DNA of 64,000 bases, taken from assembly GCF_001039355.2 (NCBI RefSeq), contig NW_019776066.1, positions 1-64,000 on the forward strand. The letters are read 5' to 3'. Both the position numbers and the translations under genes were made by a program. The DNA comes from Lingula anatina (Eukaryota; Brachiopoda; Lingulata; Lingulida; Lingulidae). Positions 31,570 through 43,006 of this stretch are shown piece by piece (the first letter of the stretch is position 1; each line of letters opens with the position of its first letter). A model generated the notes under the pieces. The model saw nothing but the letters and a program-made list of their open reading frames with translations, was not told the DNA's origin and did no database searches.

Positions 31570-34500
31570 CTACGAAAACCCAGGTTTGTATGCAGAGTCT
31601 GTTTGATTAAGCGTTGAGCAGTACGAAGGCGGTGGCGGAGGCGGGGCGTATAGGCCATCACCTCCAGTAGCATCCGTGTAAGAAGGTGGAGGGGCGGAGA
31701 AATGCTGTGACGGCGGAGGGTAGGCGGGGTCCAGCGATGTGACTGGTCCATAAGCTTGTGACGGCGGGGGGTAGGCGGAGTCCATGGATGTGGTTGGTCC
31801 ATAAGCTTGTGACGGCGGGGGGTAGGCGGGGCCCTGAGAGGCAAATCCGCCATACGGTTGGGTTTGCATTCCCATCTGTCCTGAGGTGGTGGTGTAGTTG
31901 ACCGTCGAGGCAGTGGTGGTGAGATTGCGTGTGTTATCTACGAAAGACATACGATCACATTTTGAAAAAATTATACAAACGATCAATGGCGTTCTAGTGC
32001 ATCGTATAATTTACCTGGGCGTTTTTAAATCTAAGAAATACCTGCAGGTGAAGAAATATTTACACAAACAAAAATTCAGCAAAATTGGCTCACTAAAATT
32101 ATTTATGGTGAAAAAAAAACGTAAAAAAAAAACGTGTATGAGGGGTGGAGGGGAGGATAATCTGGAAGACAGACACAAAACGGGTTTCCTAGTGACAACA
32201 ATATTCCCAGAGTACTTTTTATTATACATATTCGATAAGCACCAGTCCCAAACATCCTATTTCTCTAAGCCCATTTTTTCATCCCCCGTCTAATTGAACT
32301 CCCCCTCCTTCTCTCTCTCGACTCTCTCTCAGCAAAACGAACGGTATATGAAAAGAAACTCACGCGGTCTGATCCGAGTTCTTGGGGATGACTTTTTGGA
32401 TGATGAGCAAACTTTAATCACAATTACTAACAGAACAACGACGGCAGCCAGTGAACCAAGAACGATGCCCGCTATGGCACCGCTTGACAAACCCGGTGGA
32501 ACTGAAATAAATGACAAATTTGATTATTTAGAATATAGTGCAAAGGAATAAGATATCTAATTCCTTTTAGTAACATCGTCAAACTTGAGCGTTTTTTAAA
32601 AGAACACTTCTACAGAAACATAACAGATTCTCTGCATAAACATGAATGATGAATCTATTGAAGATTTTTAAAGGCTAAGATTTATCAAAGGGGAAAGACT
32701 GCCTGGTTAACAAATACTACCGGAAAAAAATACACAAATTATTTGCATACTTTAATAACTTATCACCACGATATTTCCCACTAGATGACAGCATCATGTT
32801 TGTGCTAAACTCCATTGTTTTATATTAATTCACACGAAGATAAGATTTTTTTCAATAATTTCTTGTTTGCCATGGCTTTGATTTACACTGTCGATATCAA
32901 AGTGTCTTGGTGACGATAAGCCTGTGATGAAAGATTTATTTTTATTCCAAAAAACCAATGTCATTTTAAGGCATCTAACAGTGGGGAATTTGAGACTGGC
33001 AGAGTGTCTGAAAGACCATTCCCAGACCCTATCGTACTAACTTTGGATTGAACTATCTCCAAGGGGGATTCTCGCTTAATTGCAATTAACTTGGGCAGCT
33101 TAGATGTCTGTCACGCCTGCTGAGGCTAATAGGGGGTAATTAACTATAGTTTAACAGCTTTAGTGGACGTCCCAGACATCTAAGCCGTTTGGTCTGAAAG
33201 CAATTTAGCGAGAGACCCCGCGGAGATGGATCGATCCTGTTAGATCGATCTAGGGATGGGAACCCAGTCTGAGAGGACAGGAAGCGGAAGTAGGTACACT
33301 TACCAACTGACACCTTGAAGGTGAAGCGATGGCTGGAGGAGGAGCTACGGTAAAGTCTCACGGAAAGATACTGCCCCGATGTGTAGAAGGTATCAGCTGA
33401 CGATCCAATATAATCTGAATAACTGTACTCCTTCAACTGAAAAATAAAGTGTAGATTAATATGAAATCGACATTGGAATCGGTGTGAATATGGCCGTATT
33501 CACAACTGAAGTTGATATAATAATAATTTATTCCGTTTTTCAAGGCCTCCGGCCCATAGTAGCCTACATAAGTACTTAAGTTGATCTGCAGACTAACAGA
33601 TCCGTGGATGAAATATGGCCGACCCACTTGAAAGCCTGCGGCGTGATCCCTGCGGGGAATCTATGCCCAGTTTATTGGGGGTTATGCGGCAAGCTTTCAA
33701 GTGGGCCGGCCATATTTGACACGCGGATCTGTTAGTCCACGGATCAACTTTTTCTGAATGCGCCCTAAGTATCCCATGAACGTAAATAAATATTTCATAG
33801 TATTATACCTCATATCAAAATACGGGTATTGTCAAGAATAAAAACTGCATCTATTTATCAACGGAATAACATATTCGTGCCTCAGCTATGCTGGTAATTG
33901 TTAGATAAAAATGTACAAATACAGTTAGATAAATATGTAAGTTGATAAATATGTAAGCTTACTTCTTCTGGAATATTAGGCTTTTCACGTGAATTGCATT
34001 TCAACAATTGACTCGGGCAATTCAACACTAGAATAAGACTTTCAAAAAATATTAACGTACTAGACTTGAAGACGTATAACGGCTGTCATAAAACTTCAGG
34101 GTGCCATAACTATAGAGGCTCAGTTGAGTCACGTTGACCTTCATTGTGGCGGAACTATCTCTGGTTCGAAAATACAAATAGCAGTAAGACGAACTGGAGT
34201 AGGACATGCTGCTGCCCGATGCAGCTGAGACGATTTCCGTTTGACCATCGCTCATGTAGATAGTGTCACTGCAATCATCCGTGCTGTCGTCCATGTAACG
34301 GTAGTTTGCTGAAAAAAATGATTCAATTCGATTTGTTTCACAACAGGCCCGTAGCCAGGGGGGGGAGCTCGGGGGGGGGGGGGGAGGTCGAAAGAATCCG
34401 CCTTTTCGCTGGGATAAGGTCCGAACTGGTTAAATTTGATATAGGTTAACAAAGGTTTCATGGCAAAAGTTCATGACATTTTCAAAAAAAGAAAATTGCG

Positions 34501-34575
34501 GGCCTGCATAATGTACAATGTTGCAATTTTCATTAAACATTTCCACGTATTTCTTGACAACGAACAAGTGAATCA

Positions 34576-34614
<39 letters not shown>

Positions 34615-36415
34615 TCCGAGACAGGCCCGTAGCCAGGGGGGGGGTTCGGGGGGTTCGAAAGAACCACCCTTTTTGCTGGGTAAAGGTCCACTCTGGGTAA
34701 AATTTGATCTAGGTACATGAAGTTTTTATAGAAAAGGTCCACTTTTCCAGAAAAAGAACCCCCCTTTTGAAATTGCTGGCTACGGGCCTGCGAGATGTAA
34801 GGCTGAGATAGCGCGACAACTTTCAGTCAACCCTTTCAAAACTTACTATTGGAAGACGACGGCGTGGCAGTGGTGGTGACTGGAGTTGACGTGGCGAACA
34901 CCTGAAAACTGAAACTGATGGACGAACTGTAGCCGTTACTTAGGTACACAGTCAGGGAGGACCCTGTGGCGTAGTATGTACTGCTCGGCGAGCTGGTGTA
35001 CGAGTTAAAGCTGGTCTGAAAGTGAATCCACTGATGTAAATGACAATGATATATTTCACCTTTCATATTGTTTTTAAAGCTCTGACTGTACAGTTTTAAC
35101 CACATAAGCAAAGTTTTTCAGTTTTATATTTTCCTGTATTTACTTATGCATTCCCTCACTTAATACTCTATGGATTTTTCCCTTTGAAAATAAATACATG
35201 TTTACAAGTGCTACATATTGTTTGATATCCTTAAAATAATGTTTGGTAGCGGTCGTCAACAATATGCTATCATTTTTTTTTTTTTGTCTGATCCGAGGCA
35301 AAATTCACAATAAAAGCGACACTAAAATTTATAGGACTTACAGACTTATCATTTCACTAAGACCAATTTTAATTTTAAGCAGGCCAAAACGAACACACAC
35401 ACACACACACACACTAATAATAAATGAAAAAATCTCACCAGTAAAGTACTGGAGGTGCTGGACCCGTCATAAAAATACAACGTCACGTAGCTGCTGGAGA
35501 TGGAAAGACTTCCAGAAGCGAAGGAGACCGCCAGGTAGTCTGTGGAGATTGCCGCTCTGAAATACATGGTACACGAGCTGGTGGAGGTCCTGTAGGTGTT
35601 AGAAGGGGCCCATGCGTTCACCCACAGGTACTGGCCGCTGTTCACGTATTTAATCTGGCTACCGCACTGTGTGCTGTCGTCCATTGAGATAGGAACTGGG
35701 AATGAAGATATATAAACGATTATAATAAATGGATCAATGTTTCACTCGAAAAAAAAATTAATGAAATTAAAAGATTTAAATTTAAAGAAATGTGGATACA
35801 ATTTAACCTAGATGGAAATACAACCGAGCAAGAGGATTCATCTGTCTAATGATACTAGATGACATTATCAATATTAACCTCATACTGAGCCCACCTGCCC
35901 CTATTTTCCATGGGATAGATTAATTTAAAAAAGTGTTATGTCGACAAAATGCCAAACCTATTATATTTTAACACAATTTTCACCCTTGTCAGAGATGTCT
36001 GCTATGCAGAATCATTCCTTCACCTGCGAGTAAGAGGGATGGTAGTCCGCTAGGAACCGTAGTCCGTTCCCCATAATTATTTTGTACAGGTGGCATTCGT
36101 CCCATATTCTGACCCCAAAACTACGACTAACCCTGCTCTGTACTAATCATATGGGACCCCGGACTAAGGGCTCTAGCAGGCTACCATTCCTGACATAGCT
36201 GGCTATATATATATATATATATATATACTTACGCGACAGAGTCCCCAGGGTGGTTGAAGTACCGGTGTGTCTCCACACGCTGAACTCAAAGCTGTAGCCA
36301 GTGCTGGAGGAATAGGTCTTGACCAGATAGACACGCAACGCGCTCCCGGTCGTATAATATGTGGAATATGGCATCGAGTTGGAGTTATCTAACCTTAGCT
36401 GAAAAACATAACGTN

Positions 36416-36456
<41 letters not shown>

Positions 36457-37842
36457 TTACGCGACAGAGTCCCCAGGGTGGTTGAAGTACCGGTGTGTCT
36501 CCACACGCTGAACTCAAAACTGTAGCCAGTGCTGGAGGAATAGGTCTTGACCAGATAGACACGCAACGCGCTCCCGGTCGTATAATATGTGGAATATGGC
36601 ATCGAGTTGGAGTTATCTAACCTTAGCTGAAAAACATAACGTAATAGGTATGTATTTCAATTATCACGTGTTGCAGACATTAAATTTGCGGCAAATTTCA
36701 ACAGCAACAGAAACTGAGCATGTTTACAAGGTTCAGTTTTGTCCAACAGAACTCGTGTTATTTTCTCGTTATGAGCGTTTGACTTGGCGCTTTATTTTAC
36801 AGTTGAAGCAGTGATAACATTTTCAACATGACATGTACTGGTCTTCTGTTGGTAATGAACAATAAATATCCCCTTTCTTTCTTCATCAAGAAAACAAATA
36901 AACCTTCTTTATGTGTTGAGGATTCCCAACGAAATTATCATTTCTGAATTCACCTCAACGCCAAGTATGACACACTCTACAAACCAGCTTACATCGTACC
37001 TTGGAATGGCAATCGTTAGCTTGAGCCATCATCGTCGGATGCAATACAGGTGAAATCTGTACTCTGTGTACACCTCACGTCCCATTAAGAAAATTAAAAA
37101 AATAAAGACTAGAGCAATAAACTTGGCACCCAAACCGATGTTCAAGCTCACAATCTGACTCGTCTTTCCACTTACCAACCGGGTGTCCGACGTGTAAGAA
37201 CCATCGTAAAATGAAAGAGTTATGGAGCTGGTCGCAGAAAAGGAAGAAAAACTAAAAGCCAATTTTCCTGTTGACGGAGAGGCGTAGAAAACCAGAGAGC
37301 AGTAGGAAGAGGACATGTAACTGTTGCCGGGGTACCACGCCTTCACTGTGTGACTAGTGGAATATGTGTACTTGTAGGAGTATGAGGAACACGACCCTGT
37401 GTAGCTGTCCATGTAATACGTGCTACCTATGAAGGAAGAAATAGATTGAAGTGAATATTCAGTGTGAGTTGAGTAGACGGTAAAATTTTGGTATCTGTTT
37501 TCTATGTTGTTATTTATTTAAACTATACGGGTTTTCGATATAATTTTATACATTTCATGACAAGGTTTCTTTCAAACTCTACGGGTTTTTAATGTAATCT
37601 TCTATGTAGCATGCCATGGTTTCTTCAAACTCTACGCTTTTTCAATATAATTTTCTATAAAACGTTACATGGTTTCTTTCAGACTCTACGGGTTTTCAAT
37701 ATAATTTTCCGTATAAGATGTCATGGTTTACAACTGGACCAATTATATTTCTCAAGCACAGTATGGTATTCCAGTACCAACCTTCCACGGCTATCGCGGA
37801 CAGCAGCAATAAGGAAAAGGCTCTCCACCAAATTGCAGCCAT
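31570..37842 (-). CDS. Type I membrane protein with three CUB-like domains and a PPxY tail
   Basis: Minus-strand exons: 37842-37782 (signal peptide MAAIWWRAFSLLLLSAIAVEG), 37426-37176, 36626-36461, 35695-35439, 35015-34847, 34308-34061, 33436-33304, 32501-32364 and 31937-31570; 1791 nt, 596 residues, all phases consistent. Three ectodomain modules are each split over two exons. The first half holds a Cys pair about 30 residues apart and ends in a FYDGS/KFYDS motif; the second half has a TYYTTGSALRVYL..S.GYSFEF pattern, as in CUB domains. The second Cys pair of classic CUBs is missing, and Ser and Tyr are unusually common. Residues 437-457 are one membrane helix. The tail has three AYPPPSQ repeats and two PPSY motifs, which in known proteins bind WW-domain E3 ligases. 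Ligand unknown. Confidence 0.8.
33014..33270. mobile_element. Hairpin MITE, intronic copy
   Basis: Related to 29058-29303: GACCATTCCCAGACC at one end, GATGGGAACCCAGTC at the other, with TGTCTGTCACGCCTGC and the GGGGGTAATTA core. It lies in the intron between CUB-gene exons 33304 and 32501, ending 34 bp from exon 33304. Confidence 0.65.
33491..33766. mobile_element. Foldback MITE with a nested retroposon fragment
   Basis: AAGTTGATCTGCAGACTAAC...GGCCGACCCACTTGAAAGC at 33578-33640 pairs with GCTTTCAAGTGGGCCGGCC...CACGGATCAACTT ending at 33750. A 61-bp retroposon tail (33517-33577, reversed, ATAATAATAATTTATTCC...) is flanked by AAGTTGAT on both sides (33509-33516 and 33578-33585), a target-site duplication inside the left arm. 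Confidence 0.6.
34344..34506. mobile_element. CAGGCCCGTAGCC-type element, worn copy
   Basis: Starts CAGGCCCGTAGCCAGG followed by G runs and ends GCGGGCCTG. Internal CGAAAGAATCCGCC and AAATTTGATATAGGT match the better copy 280 bp away. It lies in the intron between exons 34847 and 34308. Confidence 0.6.
34577..34612 (+). repeat. (CA)n microsatellite
   Basis: A pure CA run between two CAGGCCCGTAGCC elements. A similar CA run is at 35393-35414. Confidence 0.95.
34622..34790. mobile_element. CAGGCCCGTAGCCAG nonautonomous transposon
   Basis: Terminal inverted repeats CAGGCCCGTAGCCAG and CTGGCTACGGGCCTG bound 169 bp, and CGAGA lies on both sides (34617-34621 and 34791-34795), a 5-bp target duplication. 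The inside is G-rich (GGGGGGTTCG) then AT-rich. There is no coding capacity. Confidence 0.75.
36190..36640. repeat. Duplicated CUB exon around a single N
   Basis: The exon 36461-36626 with its flanks recurs at 36233-36398, each preceded by (TA)n, with an N at 36415 between. The copies differ by very few bases. The exon is 166 nt, so splicing both in would break the frame. An assembly artefact next to the N is likelier than a real exon duplication. Confidence 0.75.
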
Positions 37843-38717
37843 TGCCTCTTCAACCTGGAGTTTAAAAAATTTGCTTAAATCAAATCCCCTTGACAAAATG
37901 TACAGAAAAATCGTGGGATTAGAAACTTGAAAGATCTTTTAAAACGCTGAAATGTATTTAGTTGGACTGTTAAACACTTCACGCTTACTCTACACACCTA
38001 AAAAAGAAAACAGTACATAATTTCGGATTTAAAGCTACTTTTAAACCAATTTCTCTTCATTTCCACGCTTCCTTCTTCCCGGCGTTGCACACCCAAATCA
38101 TAACTTTCTGATCAAATTATTTTGGCATAATCTAATATTTAACATGCCTCGTTTATTTGACAGTGAGATAATTAACTTTGTAAGGATAATTGCTTGCGGT
38201 ATGATAATAGTATGATAGAATAACTGCTGGTATAAACACTGTGAGCGCTGCAATGATGCCAGCTCATATATGTATTATCTGTATTTGCTCACTGACGTGA
38301 TGCTCGTGTAAAGCACACCTGTGATTTCTCATGGATGGAACAAATACTCTGTCACATTTTCGACCGTCATAGGTAGATCGTATCAGCAGTGCATGTCATA
38401 TACCGGGATACTATACAAATATTGATCACGAGTGGGATGACTGACCGACCCCCAGGACAACATCTACACCAGGGGGACATCAAGGATTCCTTTCGCATGC
38501 TGACTGTGATTTAGACATTCTTAAAATCGGTTTTTAGTGTGTCACTGTCTGTAAAATGTGGCTACTTTCTCGGTAAAACATACCACGTGGCTGCATTAAA
38601 TTTCAAACCAGCTGTGGTAATCTGTGTCTAAAAACTATTGATGTAAAACCACAATCATTTGAGGATAAAACGTCGCATCTTATCATTAAATCTCCGCGTA
38701 TAACTCAAATGACATAC

Positions 38718-38900
38718 CTGGTGAAAAAAAATACCCAGATCGGTTAAGACAGCCTTCTTTGGTCGCTTCACAAATTCACACCTTAAGTCGTAATTTGATG
38801 ACAGTGTAAACTCTCCACAGTACCAAAAAACCCAAGTATCACCTATTCTACTTCCGCCAGATCCAAAATGTCCGCCGAGTATTGACGCGGTGCTTAGTGA
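38718..38900 (-). other. Possible 5' UTR exon of the CUB gene
   Basis: On the minus strand a block ends CACCAG before a donor GTATGT (38717-38712). The signal-peptide exon is preceded by an acceptor CTCCAG with its first base at 37854, only 12 bp before the ATG, so an upstream leader exon must exist. The upstream limit given is a guess. Confidence 0.3.
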
Positions 38901-39923
38901 CGTGAACAACACCTATTCATCCTCTTAAGCATGAATTGTTTACCTGAATAATACATCGACAATAGCAATGTAAACATACACGTGAACCGACCTACACTAT
39001 CGATTGGGAAATTTCGCAATAACCCAAAAGTCTTTAGAAAACACAGTCTTTTTATAACTTGTGATATTGTACAATGATAAAATAAACTGATAATTTTATG
39101 ACTAATGGTATGTTGAAAATGAATTTTTTTTCAGTAATTTCAGGATAATTTTGATTATATCGATAGTCCAAACAATCAAAACAAAAGCTTAATATTAATT
39201 ACATCGTTATCCCAAATGCTGGCCGACTAGCAGCTTCTATCTGTGATTCGAGAAAATGTTTAGGTGCGAATCAAGCATTGTAGTGTGGTATTTTCAGCCA
39301 TTATTTCGCCCCTATACCTTTAGAATACGAAACAATACAAAGCGCACGTTAATTTTCCATTGTGTAAACTTTTATGATTTGTACAAACATGTACTGCGGC
39401 ACGTCACACTTAGACAGCTGATATTGTAAATATAGCAGACATCTTGTTGAACACGCACTTTGAGTATGGGATCTAAGAGCAATGGCTGTAAATATATGTA
39501 TTTTCGGTTATAACCGTAGAAAGGAACAGCTCATGTACAGTATTTAGGATCGGTCGCCTCAGTAAAGAAGTCTTCGGTGTCATAGCGGTTATCAGAATTT
39601 CTAAAGGGACCGTAGCAATATTCCGAATGTTCAATAGTCCGAAGGTTCATTGGTCCATATGTTCACCTTCGGACAGGCCAATGAACCCTTGATTAAAAAA
39701 ACGATGAAAATGTTACCATTTTTTGGACCAATGCACCTTCGGACTATCGAGACGCCCACTATCTAAATTCCTGTAAGAATAAATGGGATAAACTTGGAAG
39801 CTTATTTTCTCATAAAAAGCGTTATTTTAAAGGTATTACTCTTCTTTTTATGCACTCATTTTTTCAAGGACTGTCCTTTTTTTAATAGTTCGTCACTGAA
39901 TATTGTATGAATTTTACCTCTAG
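38901..39923. other. Intergenic, with an inverted CCGAAGGT repeat
   Basis: No coding signal. At 39637-39656 GTCCGAAGGTTCATTGGTCC faces its near-perfect inverse at 39725-39744 (19 of 20 match), with another half at 39663-39685. This is probably a small foldback repeat. Confidence 0.55.
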
Positions 39924-39942
39924 GACGGCTGCTTGCTAGCGT

Positions 39943-40110
39943 ATGGATCTCCAGTCAACTTGGCCTGACTACGGTAAGTGACATAAGGGGTCATTCAACC
40001 ACTGGGGGCTAATATTGCTCAGTAGGTGGAGGGTAGGTCTCTCGTCCTAAAACATTTCACAGTGGGGTTGATTTTTTAGAAAAGTTCTCCAGCGGGGGTG
40101 GGGGGTAGGG

Positions 40111-40170
<60 letters not shown>

Positions 40171-41560
40171 TTGTGTATAGGGGGGTAGGGGGAGTCTTCA
40201 AAAGTCAAATGATGGAGGGGAGGGGGCGGCAACTCACTGGATAGCCATGGCATGATATAAAAATCGACTGTCGGGGCGACTAATGTTATCAAATCCTGTC
40301 TGTTTGCACAAATGCATGAATATAGGCCTTAATGGATTGCTGATGGTTATTAATGATTAAGTTTGGATTTTCGTTTTGAAACAGGTCTTTTTTACATATT
40401 ATGTATTAGTGTGGGCCAAAATGTGTGTCCTTTTTAAGACATTAAGTTAGCAAAATAATAACTCGCCCTTGATTAGCTAATGGTGTATGTACTGTAGTTT
40501 CTAAATCGTTCAAGAAAGAATTTTCATTTAGCCCTCACTTTCCCCTAACCAGATACTTTCAGCACCGGCTGCTCCCTACACCCACATCACAGACTTGAAC
40601 AGTAAACTAAGCATCAAATAAATTTCCTTCTATTCTTCGCGACTTGATGATGATTTAATAAATTTATACGGAATTGGGCGGATTCTAGCTACACGTATAT
40701 GTTGCCGTCAGGTTTTTTCACTGAGTATATGTGCCGTCTTGTGCATGCTATTGATGAATAGCACAGCAAGAGAAATATGTTTGCAATTCTATATATTAAT
40801 TCATCTGCATTGATATATAATGTGCCTCCGTTGCAGACACCACCGAACCAACGACCACACCCATTCCAGAAGAATTCCCACCTATCGCAATAGCAGCAAT
40901 CGTGGTCGCTGGTATCTTTGGCTTCTTGGTACTAAGTGCCATGGTGCAAGCTGCGAAATGTGCCCTGGATAAACGGGTGTCGTCAAGATCTCATGTTACC
41001 CCAGGTTCGGTGCCTTTTGGTTCTCTGCTCGAAATGTTCCAACGTTTTTTATTATTGTTGTAGGAGCAAACGGGTATTGTCAAATAAAATATAAAGCAAT
41101 CAGCGTAAGTTTTTTTATTCATATGATAGGCCTATATTCTGTGATATTATGAAACCATGGCGGCGCTTTTAATAATAGTGTTTCTAGCTCATACATGTAT
41201 TAACCGAGTATTATTAAAATTGTAGCCCGCTGTAATTATTTAAATCTCCATATTTAATGTGGAGCACATACAAAAAATCAAGAATAATTTTAAAAAGTGT
41301 TTTTTTTTTTTTCAGAAGCTTATATCAGTAAAAGAGAGACTGCTGCAGTGAATGGAGAAAATACTAGTCAGTCGTACGATGTTTCAGCCACGCCGTTTTC
41401 AGAACAAACGTCTGAGCATCTTGTTTCTCCACTCTCGTCTGAGTTAGGCGTGTCAGTCACGCCGCAAGGCCCCAACTCTCCACCCTCACCACAAGCTGTA
41501 GAACAAGAAACGTTCAGAGATTCCGTCTTCACATCCTCTAAACCTATGGAGATGTCCTAG
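39943..41560 (+). CDS. Small single-pass membrane protein, three exons
   Basis: Exons 39943-39973, 40837-41004 and 41316-41560, joined in phase 1 at both junctions; 147 residues. The ATG follows an in-frame TAG in the same exon, and that exon has its own acceptor (39922-39923), so a 5' UTR exon lies upstream. There is a short Thr/Pro/Glu-rich N terminus (about 27 residues, no signal peptide), one strong membrane helix (IAIAAIVVAGIFGFLVLSAM), then AAKCALDKR and a Ser/Thr/Pro-rich tail of about 95 residues. Topology is probably N-out (type III), with the positive cluster after the helix. No family recognised. It is divergent from the CUB gene and convergent with the gene at 43 kb. Confidence 0.6.
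40105..40170 (+). repeat. (GT)n microsatellite
   Basis: A GT/GC run within the first intron of the small membrane-protein gene. Confidence 0.95.
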
Positions 41561-43006
41561 TATCATTCTAGCCTACAGTCTTCACCGTGGCCTATCACAA
41601 ATGCTGTAGACGGGCGTCTAGGTGTGATAGAAATGGTTGTCATAGGAACGGAAGTCCGGGCTCCCCTATGAGAAGTACAGGTTAGGGTTAGTTGGAGTAT
41701 TGGGGTTAGTATATGGAACGTATGTCACCTGTACAAATAAGCAGACTACAGTTCCTAGAGGACTTCATTCCTGTCACACCAGTTCCCCACCGCCGACGTC
41801 AGCCAACGAAACGCGTCTTGACGGAACTGCCGGGTTCACGACAGGTAAATCAAACCCGCAAGAAAAATACAACATCTACTCAGATCTGTCGACTTTACGC
41901 CTCATTACGGACTTGCGAGTTGCTGACGACAGTGAACGACGTATCGTTATACAAAACTAGAAAAGAGCGAGAATCCCTGAAAAAAGGGGCTAATTTTCAT
42001 CCTAGATCTCGGGTGTCAAAGATCGTAATTCTAGTAGCGCATTGTGTTAAATATTCTGCGCATGGCGGTGACTGTGAATATTCTGAAAAAGATTTTTCCA
42101 TATGAACGCGTCTGTCATTATAATGTCAGTCGCTAGTACCAAGAAATAAGATATCTTATCTAATACCTTGCTAATGTAACGTTCCGTTCCGATAATAGAA
42201 AGACTCCAACAAAACCAAAAACAATTTCGTGAAAGAACAATTTATTGCAGTAGATTAATGACATATAACTGGTACAAAAATGTCAAAAAATTTAAAATAA
42301 ATAAACTTCTAGTATCATATTATTCAAGTATTATATTATTTCGTGGATTCCAAAGTGGGTTTATGCCGATGTTATCTGGACTACATGTACAACTGCCAAA
42401 TTTTGTCATGGATCCTATCTCCCAACAGATGACACAATTTTAACAATCTAAGTTTTCTGTAGTTTAAAAGTAAAATAAAAATTGCAGTGAGCCAGACCCC
42501 ACCCCCCACCCACCCACCCAAAAGGCCACTGAAAACACCCCTCTGTGCATTCACCATCTCTGTTGCTTTTACTAGCATATGAACCCCAGGGTACAGACCC
42601 CTGATCAGGTGTATTTCAGTAAAAAGCAAACCTCTCCACCCCTTTCCTTTCCTTTCCAAGGGAAACTGCTTCATTTCATCAGCACCGGCACAAAATTCAA
42701 AACTACCCCCTCTCTCATAAATCAGCAAAAATGTTCATTAGCTTGGTAATTGGATATTGTCTCTGTCATCATTCAATCAGTCATGTATGGTTATTTCCTC
42801 CCCTACTGCTGTATTGGATTCCTTTCTTTACAAGCCAGCCAAATCTTACAGTTGCCATTACTTAAATACAGACCCAATGCCGTCAGGCTGATATATTTAT
42901 AAAATCTATATTAAAGATGGATATCACAAGCTCAATATCATTTTACAAGTGTTGTTTAAATACTGAATAATGTGTAAATAATTCAAGCGGTCCAAGTCTA
43001 GTGCTG
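41561..43006. other. Convergent 3' regions
   Basis: The plus-strand gene (stop 41560) and the minus-strand gene (stop 43007) point at each other here. TTTATT at 42241-42246 is a minus-strand AATAAA, and AATAAATAAA near 42296-42304 is a plus-strand one, so the transcripts may overlap by tens of bases. A 130-codon frame at 41713-42105 shows no domain and is not called. Confidence 0.45.

Noticed and set aside
31223-31606. 127-codon plus-strand frame
   Set aside because: No domain, overlaps the antisense of the CUB gene's last exon, and no splice or promoter context.
41713-42105. 130-codon plus-strand frame
   Set aside because: It lies in the presumed 3' UTR of the small membrane-protein gene, with no recognisable domain and an unconvincing composition.
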